From NCBI GenBank assembly GCA_963773765.1, contig CAVZCC010000001.1:620001-684000 (forward strand): a stretch of 64,000 bases of DNA, written 5' to 3'. Below are positions 8,478 to 17,580 of this stretch, one piece after another. The notes beneath the pieces are model-generated. The model saw nothing but the letters and a program-made list of their open reading frames with translations, ran no database searches and had not been told where the DNA came from. How positions within the stretch are numbered: position 1 is the first letter of the stretch; each line of letters opens with the position of its first letter. The translations under genes were made by a program, and so were the position numbers. Origin of the DNA: CAVZCC01 sp963773765. GTDB lineage: Bacteria; Actinomycetota; Acidimicrobiia; Acidimicrobiales; Microtrichaceae.

Positions 8478-9749
8478 GTGACAGTCGTTCGGCCATCGAA
8501 AGATTTGACTGGCGAACCACCGTCGGGACCCCGTCCCGGGAGCCTGGGCGCAGCCCTCCGCCACCAGCCCTTCCGCCGGGTCTGGCTGGGCAGCCTCGCC
8601 TCCAACATCGGCACGTGGATGCAGAACATCGTCCTGGGGGTGCTGGCGTACCAGCTCACCGGTGAGGCGTGGTTCATCGGCGTCATCACCTTCGCCCAGC
8701 TCGGCCCGATGCTGATCCTGTCCCCCATCGGCGGGGCCGTGGCCGACCGCGTCAACCGCCGGGTCCTGATGGTGAGCATCGCCGCCACCCAGACCGTCCT
8801 CTCCCTCGCCCTCGCCGCGGTCGCCCTGGCCGACACCCCCAACCGGGTGGCGCTGGTGCTCCTGGTGTTCGGCATCGGCGTGGGCGGCGCACTCAACGGA
8901 CCCGCGGCCGCGGCCACGCTGCCGGCCCTGGTGGGTCGCCAGGACCTGCAGGGCGCCGTGGCGCTCAACTCGGCGGCCATGAACGCCAGCCGGGTGGCCG
9001 GGCCCATCCTGGGCGGACTCGTCCTGGAGCTGGGCGGGGCGTCGCTGGTGTTCGCCGTGAACGCCGCCACCTACCTGTTCGTGATCTGGGCCGTGGCCAC
9101 CGTGCACGCCGACTTCTCCCCCAAGGGCCGCAGGGGCACCACGCCCCTGCAGCAGATCCGGGAGGGACTGCGGGCCGCCCACGCCGACCGGGTGGTGGAA
9201 CGGGTGCTCGTCACCATCGCGGTGTTCTCGCTCTGCTCGCTCGTGTTCATCTACCAGATGCCCCTCATCGCCGAGGAGCGCTTCGGCCTCAGCGGCCTGG
9301 CGTACACGCTGCTGTTCGCCGGCTTCGCACTGGGCGCCGCCCTCGGCGCCCTGTCGATGGGCTCCTGGTTCGCCAACGTCGAGCGGGCCACCATGACCCG
9401 GGGCGGGCTCCTGGTCTTCGCCGCCGCGCTGGCCGCCTTCGCCCTGACCACGCTGCCCGCCGTGGCCTATCCCGCCATGTTCGTGACCGGCGGCGCCTAC
9501 TTCGTGATCGTGACCGCGCTCTCCACCACGCTGCAGATGCGGGTCCACGACGACGTGCGGGGCCGCGTCATGGGCCTGTGGATGATGGGCTGGGCCGGCC
9601 TGGTCCCGGTGGGCGGGCTCATCGCCGGGCCGGTCATCGACGCCATCGGCTTCGTGCCGGTGCTGCTGTTCGGCGCCGCCGTCGCGCTGGTGCTGGCCCT
9701 GGTGGTCAACCTGCGCGAGCCGGACCTCCGGGCCGTCGGCGCGGCCTGA
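8478..9749 (+). CDS. MFS exporter, EntS/MFS_3-like
   Basis: This 423-residue integral membrane protein has twelve predicted helices. After an N-terminal tail it starts FRRVWLGSLASNIGTWMQNI, typical of the MFS_3 (enterobactin-exporter-like) group. The motif-A loop between helices 2 and 3 reads GGAVADRVNRRVLM, with a second copy around RVHDDVRGRVMGL in the C half. It should export a small molecule by proton antiport; the substrate is unknown. The GTG start is supported by a -10-like hexamer 6 nt upstream. It ends 3 bp from the convergent murF gene. Confidence 0.85.
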   Translation: MTVVRPSKDLTGEPPSGPRPGSLGAALRHQPFRRVWLGSLASNIGTWMQNIVLGVLAYQLTGEAWFIGVITFAQLGPMLILSPIGGAVADRVNRRVLMVSIAATQTVLSLALAAVALADTPNRVALVLLVFGIGVGGALNGPAAAATLPALVGRQDLQGAVALNSAAMNASRVAGPILGGLVLELGGASLVFAVNAATYLFVIWAVATVHADFSPKGRRGTTPLQQIREGLRAAHADRVVERVLVTIAVFSLCSLVFIYQMPLIAEERFGLSGLAYTLLFAGFALGAALGALSMGSWFANVERATMTRGGLLVFAAALAAFALTTLPAVAYPAMFVTGGAYFVIVTALSTTLQMRVHDDVRGRVMGLWMMGWAGLVPVGGLIAGPVIDAIGFVPVLLFGAAVALVLALVVNLREPDLRAVGAA

Positions 9750-9752
9750 GCA

Positions 9753-11070
9753 TCAGTCCCCGGCCAGGCCGTGGGCCACGCGCTCCAGGCCGGCCACCCG
9801 GCTGGCCTTCACCAGCACCGCCACGCCGGCCCCGGGGTCGCCCAGCTCCGCCAGCGCCGCGTCCGCGTCGGGCACGCTGCGCCGGCCGTACAGGTCGGTG
9901 CCCACCGCCAGCAGCTCGATGCCGAGCTCGTCGGCCAACGCCGCCACCGCCCGGTGGTCCCGGGACTCGGTCTCGCCCAACTCTGCCATGTAGCCCAGGA
10001 CCGCGATCCGGCGGGAGCCGGGCAGGGAGGCCAGCGCCCGCAGCGCGGCAGCCATGGAGGTGGGGCTGGCGTTGTAGGCGTCGTTCAGCACGATCGTCCC
10101 GGATGGCGACCGCACCAGGTCCATGCGCCAGGCCGACACCGAGGGCGCGGCCAGGCCCGCCGCCACCGCCTCGATCGGCACACCCAACCAGAGCCCCGCC
10201 GCGGACGCCGCCAGCGCGTTCGACACGTTGTGCAGGCCCCGCACCCCCAGGCGGGTCGTCACGGTGCCCCACGGCGAGCGGATGGTGCAGGTGGGATGCA
10301 GCTCGTCGTCGATGGTGACGTCGGTGGCGGTGACGTCCGGGAGGGGCCCTCCCCGCCGAGGCCGAAGGTCAGCACCGAGGCCGGGGTGTGCGATGCCATG
10401 GCCAGCACCCGTGCGTCGTCCGCGTTCAGGACGGCCACGCCGTCACGCGGGCAGGGCCTCCACCAACTCCCGCTTGGCCACCATGATCTGGTCCAGGCCG
10501 CCCATGTGCTCCACGTGGACCGGTGCCACGGCCAGCTCGACGCCCACGGTGGGGCGGGCCATGGAGCACAGCACGTCGATGTGGCCGTGGCCGCGGGCCC
10601 CCATCTCCACCACCGACACCTCGGTGTCGGCCGCCGCGTTCGCCAGCGTGAGCGGCACGCCCGAGCTCGTTGTTGAACGAGCCCTCCGACGCCGCGGTCA
10701 CGAACCGCTCGGCCAGGACGGAGGCCAGCAGGTCCTTGGCGCTGGTCTTGCCCACCGACCCGGTGATCCCGACCACCCGGTCGGGCAGCCGACGGCGGGC
10801 CACGCCGGCCAGGCGGATGAGGGCACGGGCGACGTCGGGCACGACCACGGAGGTGGTGGCGGGCCCGGGGTGCTCCACCAGGCAGGCCGGCGACCCCTCC
10901 GCGACGGCGACCGGCACGAAGTCGTGGCCGTCCCGCTCCCCCCGGACCGCGGCGAACAGCTGGCCGGGACGGAGCCGGCGGGTGTCGATGCCCACGCCGT
11001 CCACGGTGACGTCCGGGCCATGGAGCCGGCCGCCCAGATCCGCGGCCAGGGAGGACGTGGTGAACCTCAT
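9753..11070 (-). CDS. murF: UDP-MurNAc-tripeptide-D-Ala-D-Ala ligase, reading frame interrupted
   Basis: MurF adds D-Ala-D-Ala to UDP-MurNAc-tripeptide in the cytoplasm, the last soluble step in making the wall monomer. The N-terminal domain ends with RRLPDRVVGITGSVGKTSAK (ATP-binding P-loop), followed by SFNNELG and VPLTLANA, then the Mur central-domain signature VEMGARGHGHI, and the C-terminal substrate domain LNDAYNASPTSM. Two one-base insertions (about 10667 and 10447) and one break of the opposite sense (about 10350) interrupt it; an essential gene with all domains in order argues for sequence error. It is divergent from ddl, whose product makes its D-Ala-D-Ala substrate. Confidence 0.9.
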
Positions 11071-11100
11071 GGGTCCGGATTCTCACACGCCTGGGGTGCC

Positions 11101-11106
11101 TACACT
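11101..11106 (+). promoter_or_regulatory. -10-like hexamer TACACT, leaderless start
   Basis: It lies 8 nt before the ATG at 11115, in the murF/ddl divergent gap. Confidence 0.45.
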
Positions 11107-11114
11107 CGCCATCC

Positions 11115-12275
11115 ATGGATGCCGTGCCGCCCGAGACCCCCCTGCCGCCCCGCATCCGGCTGGTGGTGCTGTTCGGCGGGCGGTCGGCCGAGCACGACGT
11201 CAGCTGCGTGTCGGCGAGCCACGTGCTGCGGGCGGTGGACCCGGACCGCTACGACATCGTGCCCATCGGCATCACCCGCGAGGGCCGGTGGGTGCTGGCC
11301 GAACAGGCCGCCGAGCTGCTGGGGCGAGGACTGGTGGCGGAGCTCCCGGGGTCCATCCCCACCGCGGGACCGGACGTCGACCCCCTCCCCACCCTGACCG
11401 AGCGCCCCCTGGGCGTGCGTCCCGGCGATGACGCGGTCCCCACCGTGGTGCTCCCGATCCTGCACGGCCCCAACGGCGAGGACGGCACGGTGCAGGGGCT
11501 CCTGGAACTGGCCGGGCTGCCCTACGTCGGTGCCGGGGTCCTGGGCTCGTCGGTCGCCATGGACAAGGCCATGGCCAAGACCGTCCTGGACGCCCATGGG
11601 CTGCCCCAGACCCGGTGGCGGGCCCTCGACCGGTCCGGGGCCGCCGCCCCCGGCCTGGCCGCGGAGCTGCTGGAGGACCTGGGGCCGGTCGTGTTCGTGA
11701 AGCCGGCCAACATGGGGTCCTCCATCGGGGTCTCCCGGGCCACCGACGCCACCACCCTGCGGGAGGCGCTGGACCTGGCGTTCGCCTACGACGAGCTGGT
11801 CGTGGTGGAGGAGGGGGTCGTCGCCCGGGAGCTGGAGTGCGGGATCCTGGGCAACGGGTCACCCCGGGCCTCGGTGGTGGGCGAGATCGTCCCTGCCGCG
11901 GACTTCTACGACTACGAGGACAAGTACGCCGACGGCGCGGCCAAGACGGTGGTGCCGGCCGACCTGCCCGAGGGGGTGGCGGACGAGGTCCGGGACCTGG
12001 CCCTGCGCACCTTCCGTGCCCTGCGGGCCGAGGGCATGGCCCGGGTCGACATCTTCTGGGAGGAGTCCCGGGACGGCGGACCGGCCCGGGGGGCGCTGGT
12101 GAACGAGATCAACACCATCCCGGGGTTCACGCCCATCTCCATGTACCCGATGCTGTGGCAGGCCTCCGGGCTGTCGTACCCGGCGCTGGTGGACGAGCTG
12201 GTCCGCCTGGCGCTGGAACGCCACGGCCGGCGCAGCGGGCGGTCGGTGGAGCACCGTCCGGGCCGGGCGGGCTGA
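11115..12275 (+). CDS. ddl: D-alanine--D-alanine ligase
   Basis: This encodes 386 residues of an ATP-grasp ligase joining two D-Ala in the cytoplasm. The start LVVLFGGRSAEHDVS is the family's N-terminal signature; VGAGVLGSSVAMDKAM, VFVKPANMGSSIGVS (ATP lysine) and the metal site NEINTIPGFTPISMYP follow. The omega loop FYDYEDKY carries the Tyr typical of D-Ala-D-Ala rather than D-lactate ligases, so no sign of vancomycin-type resistance. The frame is intact. It pairs functionally with divergent murF. Confidence 0.95.
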   Translation: MDAVPPETPLPPRIRLVVLFGGRSAEHDVSCVSASHVLRAVDPDRYDIVPIGITREGRWVLAEQAAELLGRGLVAELPGSIPTAGPDVDPLPTLTERPLGVRPGDDAVPTVVLPILHGPNGEDGTVQGLLELAGLPYVGAGVLGSSVAMDKAMAKTVLDAHGLPQTRWRALDRSGAAAPGLAAELLEDLGPVVFVKPANMGSSIGVSRATDATTLREALDLAFAYDELVVVEEGVVARELECGILGNGSPRASVVGEIVPAADFYDYEDKYADGAAKTVVPADLPEGVADEVRDLALRTFRALRAEGMARVDIFWEESRDGGPARGALVNEINTIPGFTPISMYPMLWQASGLSYPALVDELVRLALERHGRRSGRSVEHRPGRAG

Positions 12276-12342
12276 GCCCGCTGCACGGCGCACACCCCGC
12301 CCAGTCAGGTCGGGGCGGGAACACTTGCTAGACAGGGGCACC

Positions 12343-14719
12343 GTGATCACCGACGCCCTGGCCGGCAAGCGCATCTTCGTCACCGGCGCCACGGGATTCG
12401 TGGGCACCGCACTGGTGGAGCGCCTGTTGCGCACCATCCCCGAGGTGGAGCTCGCCCTCCTGGTGCGCGACGGCCGGCGCTCCGACGCCCAGCGGCGCCT
12501 CCAGCGGGAGATCCTGCGCAACGACTGCTTCGACCGGCTCCGCTCCGAGCTCGGTCCGGACGGCTTCGCCGCGGCGTGCGGGCGGGTCCGGGCCGTGGCC
12601 GGCGACGTCTCCACCGACGGACTGGGACTGGACGGCGACGGCAGGGTCGCTCTGGCCCAGTCCGACGTGGTCATCCACTCCGCCGCCTCCGTGGCGTTCG
12701 ACTCGCCCCTGGACCGGGCCGTCGAGGTCAACCTGATGGGCCCGGTGCGCCTGGTGGAGACCCTGGCCGACCTGGGCGTCGCCCCCCATCTGGTGTCGGT
12801 CAGCACCTGCTACGTGGCCGGCAACCGCCGGGGCTCGGCCCCGGAGGAACCCGTGGAGGCCAACCCGTTCTCCGCCGGTCTGGACTGGCGGGCCGAGGTG
12901 GCCGCGGCACGTCGGTCCCGGGCCGACACCGACGCCCGCAGCCGGGACCCCGAGCGCCTGGCCGAGTTCCGGTCCCGGGCCCGGGCCGAGCTGGGACCCG
13001 CCGGTGGGCCGCTCCTGGCCGAGCGCACCGAGTCCCTGCGCCGGGACTGGGTGCACGACCACATGGTGGAGCTGGGCCGCTCCCGGGCCTCCTCGGTGGG
13101 TTGGCCCGACGCCTACGCCTTCACCAAGGCCCTGGGCGAGGTGGCCCTGGGCCAGCGCCGGGGCGACGTGCCGGTCAGCATCGTGCGGCCCTCCATCATC
13201 GAGTCGGCCCTGGCCGAGCCCCGGCCGGGATGGATCCGGGGCTTCCGCATGGCGGAGCCGATCATCCTCTCCTACGCCCGCGGCCTGCTCCGGGAGTTCC
13301 CCGGCGTGCCCGAGGGTGTGGTCGACGTCATCCCGGTGGACCTGGTGGTGGCCGCCATCATCGCCACCGCGGCCCAGCCCCCGCCGCAGGGCCCGCCCGA
13401 CGATCGTGCAGGTGGCCACCGGCGCCGCCAACCCCCTGCGCTACCAGCGCCTGGTGGACCGGACCCGCGAGTGGTTCACCGAGCACCCCCTCTACGACCG
13501 CAACGGCCAGCCCATCGTGGTGCCGGACTGGTCCTTCCCGGGCCGGGGCCGGGTGGAGGGCCAGCTCCGACGGGCCACCGCGGTGCTGGGCCGCACGGAA
13601 CGGGTGGTGGCCTCGCTGCCGTTGCGGGGCCGGGCCGCCCAGTGGGGGGCCCAGCTGGAGGAACGACGGGAGCAGGCCGACCGCGCCCTGACCTACGTGG
13701 AGCTGTACGGCGCCTACACCGAGTGCGAGGCCGTCTACGGCGTGGGCAACCTGCTGGCGCTGGACGCGGCCATGGACGACGAGGAACGCCGGCAGTTCTG
13801 CCTGGACCCACGGGTCATCGACTGGGACTCCTACATCACCGGGACCCACCTGCCATCGGTGGTGGAGCACGGCCGGGCCCGGTCCCAGCCGACCCGGCGC
13901 AACGCGGACGCCCGCAGGGACCGGCTGCGGGGCCAGGTGCTCTCCGCCGACCGGCAACTGGTGGCCTTCGACCTGGAGAACACCCTCATCGCCTCCAACG
14001 TGGTCGCGTCGTACTCGTGGTTGGCCACGCGTCGCCTGGGAGGGGCGGACCGGGCCCGGTTCGTGCTGCGCACGCTGGCCGAGGCGCCCGGGCTGCTGGC
14101 CCAGGACCGCAAGGACCGGTCCGACTTCCTGCGGGCCTTCTACCGCCGCTACGAGGGCGCCCCCCTGGCCGAGGTGCAGGCCGACGCCCGGGAGGCCTTC
14201 AGCGACCTGCTCCTCACCCGCTCCTTCCCGGACGCGGTGCGCCGCGTGCGGGAGCACCGTGCCCTGGGCCACCGGACCGTCCTCATCACCGGCGCCCTGG
14301 ACGTGGTCATCGAACCGCTCCGACCGCTGTTCGACCACGTGGTGTGCGCCCGGCTCGGCACCACGGTGGACGACGACGGCGAGGTGGTGCTCACCGGCCA
14401 GCTGGAGGAGGTCCCGCCCACGGCGGAGGCCCGGGCCCGCATCCTGGTCGACCTGTGCCGGGAACACGGCCTGGACCCGGCCGAGTCGGTGGCCTACGCG
14501 GACTCGTCGTCGGACCTGCCGATGCTGGAGGCCGTCGGGTTCCCGGTGGCGGTCAACCCCGAACCCCGCCTGGCGTCCATCGCCCGACGGCGGGGCTGGC
14601 TGGTGGAGGACTTCGGGACCTCCCCCGGGTTCCGTCACCGCCTCCTGCCGCTGGCCCCGACGTGGCGCAACACCCCGGCCGGCCGTGTCGTCGACCCCGT
14701 GGACGGGACCACACCGTGA
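12343..14719 (+). CDS. Fatty acyl reductase (SDR) fused to a HAD-IB domain, one frame break
   Basis: The N-terminal 390 or so residues are an extended SDR of the fatty-acyl-CoA-reductase type: GATGFVGTALVERLLR binds NADPH, SVSTCYVAG carries the Ser/Thr, and YAFTKALGE is the catalytic YxxxK. A FAR C-like region (DPRVIDWDSYITGTHLPSV) follows. The last 250 residues are a HAD-IB unit: AFDLENTLIAS, LITGALDVV, and ADSSSDLPMLEAVG. The first HAD motif is DxE rather than DxD, so phosphatase activity is doubtful. One extra base near 13398 breaks the frame. It would reduce acyl-CoA or acyl-ACP to an aldehyde or alcohol. The GTG at 12343 is chosen from TAGACA 8 nt upstream. It heads a four-gene operon. 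Confidence 0.83.
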
Positions 14720-15921
14720 GGGCGCTGCAGTACGACCGTGACGTGGTGCGGTTCGGCGCGGCCCGGGTGGCCGGCTCGCTGCGGCCGGGAGCGGGGGCCC
14801 GGATCGGCCCGCTGGCGCTGGCCGACGACGATCCGCCGGACCTGCCCGGCCCGGACTGGGTGCGGATCCGGCCCCTGCTGGCCGGCATCTGCGGCTCCGA
14901 CCTGGCCACCGTGGACGGCAGGTCGTCGCGGTGGTTCGAGCCCATCGTGTCGTTCCCGTTCGTGCCCGGCCACGAGGTCGTGGCGGAGGATCCCGACGGC
15001 GCCCGGGTCGTGCTCGAGCCCGTCCTGGGCTGCGTGGCCCGGGGGATCTCGCCGGTGTGCCCCGCCTGCGCCACCGGCCACCTGGGCAACTGCGAGCACC
15101 TGGCCCACGGAGCGCTGGCCGCCGGCCTGCAGTCCGGCTACTGCTGCGACACCGGCGGCGGGTGGTCCACCGAGATGGTGGCGCACCCCAGCCAGCTCCA
15201 CGCCGTGCCCGACGACCTGGACGACCGGGCCGCGGTCATGGTCGAGCCCACTGCGTGCGCGGTCCACGCCGCGCTGGCCGCAGGGGTCGGCCCCGACGAC
15301 GTGGTCGTCGTCCTGGGTGCCGGCACCCTGGGCCTGCTCACCGTGGCCGCGCTCGCCCGCTGGACCCCACCGGGCCGCCTGGTGGTGGGGGCCAAGCACG
15401 ACCACCAACGGCGGTGGGCCCGCGCCCTGGGGCCGGAGCACACCGTGGTGGTGGACCCCGACGAGGTGGCCCGCGCCGTGCGACGCAGCACCGGCACCAA
15501 GGCGCTGGGCCCACCCGACCGCCTGACCGGCGGTGCCGACGTCGTGATCGACTGCGTCGGCTCGGCCGAGAGCCTGGCCACCGCGCTGGCCGTCACCCGG
15601 CCCCGGGGCCGCACCGTGCTGGTGGGGATGCCCGGCGTGCAGCGGGTGGACCTGACCCCCCTGTGGCAGCGGGAGATCCAGCTGGCCGGCGCCTACGCCT
15701 ACGGCACCGAGACCGTCGACGGCGCGGCGGTGCGCACCTTCGAGCTGGCCGCAGAGCTGGTGGCCGCGGCCGACCTGGGCCGACTGGTGACCGCGACCTA
15801 CCCCCTGGACCGCTACACGGACGCCCTGGCCCATGCCGCGGCCGCCGGGTCCCGCGGCGCGGTGAAGATCGCCTTCGACCTCCGTGACCGTCCCGATCGA
15901 CAGAAGAGAGCACGACGTTGA
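14716..15921 (+). CDS. Zinc-dependent medium-chain dehydrogenase
   Basis: This encodes 401 residues of the MDR family, related to glucose/threonine dehydrogenases. Catalytic zinc ligands are Cys in AGICGSD and His in PGHEVV; a structural-zinc cluster lies in CPACATGHLGNC. The nucleotide fold is VVVVLGAGTLGLL, and CVGSAESLATAL follows as in the family. It would oxidise an alcohol or reduce a ketone with NAD(P). Its GTG start overlaps the preceding stop (GTGA), so it is translated with the reductase/HAD gene and its substrate is probably that enzyme's product or a related lipid precursor. This is inference. Confidence 0.85.
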   Translation: MRALQYDRDVVRFGAARVAGSLRPGAGARIGPLALADDDPPDLPGPDWVRIRPLLAGICGSDLATVDGRSSRWFEPIVSFPFVPGHEVVAEDPDGARVVLEPVLGCVARGISPVCPACATGHLGNCEHLAHGALAAGLQSGYCCDTGGGWSTEMVAHPSQLHAVPDDLDDRAAVMVEPTACAVHAALAAGVGPDDVVVVLGAGTLGLLTVAALARWTPPGRLVVGAKHDHQRRWARALGPEHTVVVDPDEVARAVRRSTGTKALGPPDRLTGGADVVIDCVGSAESLATALAVTRPRGRTVLVGMPGVQRVDLTPLWQREIQLAGAYAYGTETVDGAAVRTFELAAELVAAADLGRLVTATYPLDRYTDALAHAAAAGSRGAVKIAFDLRDRPDRQKRARR

Positions 15922-17567
15922 GCCCCTCCCACCCGCCGTCCCGCCGGGACGCGACCCGACGACGCACCGACCGGCCCACGCCGCGCCCCGGCCTCGTCCT
16001 GGACGTGGACCGCTCCACCCCGCCGGTGCTGTTCCACCACGGCGAGCAGCTCCGCCTGGAGCGCCTTCCCGCCGACCGCAGCAGGATCATCTACCCGCCC
16101 GAGCCGCTGCCGGGCCTGGCCCACCCCGACGCGGCCATCCGCCACGCCCTGCTGGAACCGGTCGACGAGGACCCGCTGCCCAGCCTGCTGTTCCCGGGCA
16201 TGAAGCTGACCATCGCCTTCGACGACATCTCCCTGCCGCTGCCCCAGATGCGCCGGCCCGACATCCGCCAGCGGGTGATCGAGGCCGTCCTGGACCTGGC
16301 CGCGGAGGCGGGCGTGGACGACGTGCACCTGATCGCGGCCCTGGCCCTGCACCGTCGCATGACCGAGGACGAGCTGCGCCACTGCCTGGGCGACCGCATC
16401 TACGACGCGTTCGCGCCCCGGGGCCAGCTGTACAACCACGACGCCGAGGACCCCGACGGGATGACGCTGATCGGCGAGACCCGCCACGGCGAGGAGGTCC
16501 AGATCTCCACCCGGGCGGCCCGGTCGGACCTGATCGTCTACGTCAACATCAACCTGGTGGCCATGGACGGGGGCTGGAAGTCCACCGCCACCGGGCTGTC
16601 CGGCTACCAGGCGCTGCGCCACCACCACAACGTCGCCACCATGCGGGCGTCGAAGTCGTTCATGGACCAGGACAACTCCGAGCTCCACAAGCGCAACTGG
16701 CGCCAGGGCGAGGTGCTGCGCGACGCCGGCATCAAGGTGTTCCAGATCGAGACCACCGTGAACAACGACCTGTACGGCGACGGCCCGCTGTCGGTCCTGG
16801 CCAAGCGGGAGTGGGAGTGGACCACCAGGGACCGGGCCACGTTCATGGCGGCCAAGGCCGGGCTGGACCGCCTCTCCCCCGCCAACCGGCGCCGGATCCT
16901 GCACGGCTGGCGCGCCCCGTACGCCATGACGTCGGTCCAGGCCGGCGAGGTGGAGGCCGTGCACAAGCTCACCACCGCGGCGGTGTACGACCAGCAGCTG
17001 GTACCGGTGGAGGGACAGACCGACGTGCTGGCCCTGGGACTGCCCTACATCTGCCCCTACAACGTGAACTCGATCATGAACCCGATCCTGGTCATGTGCC
17101 TGGGCCTGGGGTACTTCTTCAACCTGTACAAGGGGCGGCCGCTGGTGCGGGAGGGTGGCGTGCTGATCATGAGCCACCCCACCACGCCGGACTTCCACCC
17201 GGTGCACCACCCGTCGTACATCGACTTCTTCGAGGAGGTCCTGGCCGACACCACCGACCCGATCGAGATGGAGCAGCGCTACGAGCGCAGGTTCGCCGAG
17301 GACGACTGGTACCGCCACCTGTACCGGACCAGCTACGCGTACCACGGCGTGCACCCGTTCTACATGTGGTACTGGGGCAGCCACGCCCTGGAGCACCTCG
17401 GTGGCGTGGTGGTGGTGGGCGGTGACCCGGCCACGGTGCGGCGGCTGGGCTTCCGTCCCGCGTCCACCATGGCCGACGCCCTGGAGATCGCATCGGACGT
17501 GGTCGGCCCCCGGCCCACCATCACGTACTTCAAGAACCCGCCCCTGGCCATGGCGGACGTGACGTGA
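15918..17567 (+). CDS. LarA-family (lactate racemase-like) protein
   Basis: This encodes 549 residues related to LarA (DUF2088). The N-terminal domain shows TIAFDDISLPLP, then DVHLIAALALHRRMTEDEL (a His of the cofactor site), then NHDAEDPDG with the second His, in the LarA order. LarA enzymes racemise or epimerise 2-hydroxyacids with a covalently bound nickel-pincer cofactor built by LarB, LarC and LarE, none of which are in the window. The protein is longer than classical LarA (about 420). The start is TTG overlapping the previous stop (TTGA) after GAGAGCACGACG. Co-location with lipid genes is unusual; the substrate is unknown. Confidence 0.78.
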   Translation: MSPSHPPSRRDATRRRTDRPTPRPGLVLDVDRSTPPVLFHHGEQLRLERLPADRSRIIYPPEPLPGLAHPDAAIRHALLEPVDEDPLPSLLFPGMKLTIAFDDISLPLPQMRRPDIRQRVIEAVLDLAAEAGVDDVHLIAALALHRRMTEDELRHCLGDRIYDAFAPRGQLYNHDAEDPDGMTLIGETRHGEEVQISTRAARSDLIVYVNINLVAMDGGWKSTATGLSGYQALRHHHNVATMRASKSFMDQDNSELHKRNWRQGEVLRDAGIKVFQIETTVNNDLYGDGPLSVLAKREWEWTTRDRATFMAAKAGLDRLSPANRRRILHGWRAPYAMTSVQAGEVEAVHKLTTAAVYDQQLVPVEGQTDVLALGLPYICPYNVNSIMNPILVMCLGLGYFFNLYKGRPLVREGGVLIMSHPTTPDFHPVHHPSYIDFFEEVLADTTDPIEMEQRYERRFAEDDWYRHLYRTSYAYHGVHPFYMWYWGSHALEHLGGVVVVGGDPATVRRLGFRPASTMADALEIASDVVGPRPTITYFKNPPLAMADVT

Positions 17568-17580
17568 CGGCGGTGGCGCC

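Noticed and set aside
8268..9548. Long His/Gly-rich antisense frame over the MFS gene
   Set aside because: It is a composition shadow of a high-GC gene on the other strand, as are several similar frames over rpsA, polA and the cyclase gene.
12325..15921. A single 1198-codon frame joining the reductase to the zinc dehydrogenase
   Set aside because: After 13398 this frame is low-complexity Gly/Pro/Arg, while the HAD part continues in another frame to 14719; the dehydrogenase starts afresh at 14716. It is two genes, not a fusion.
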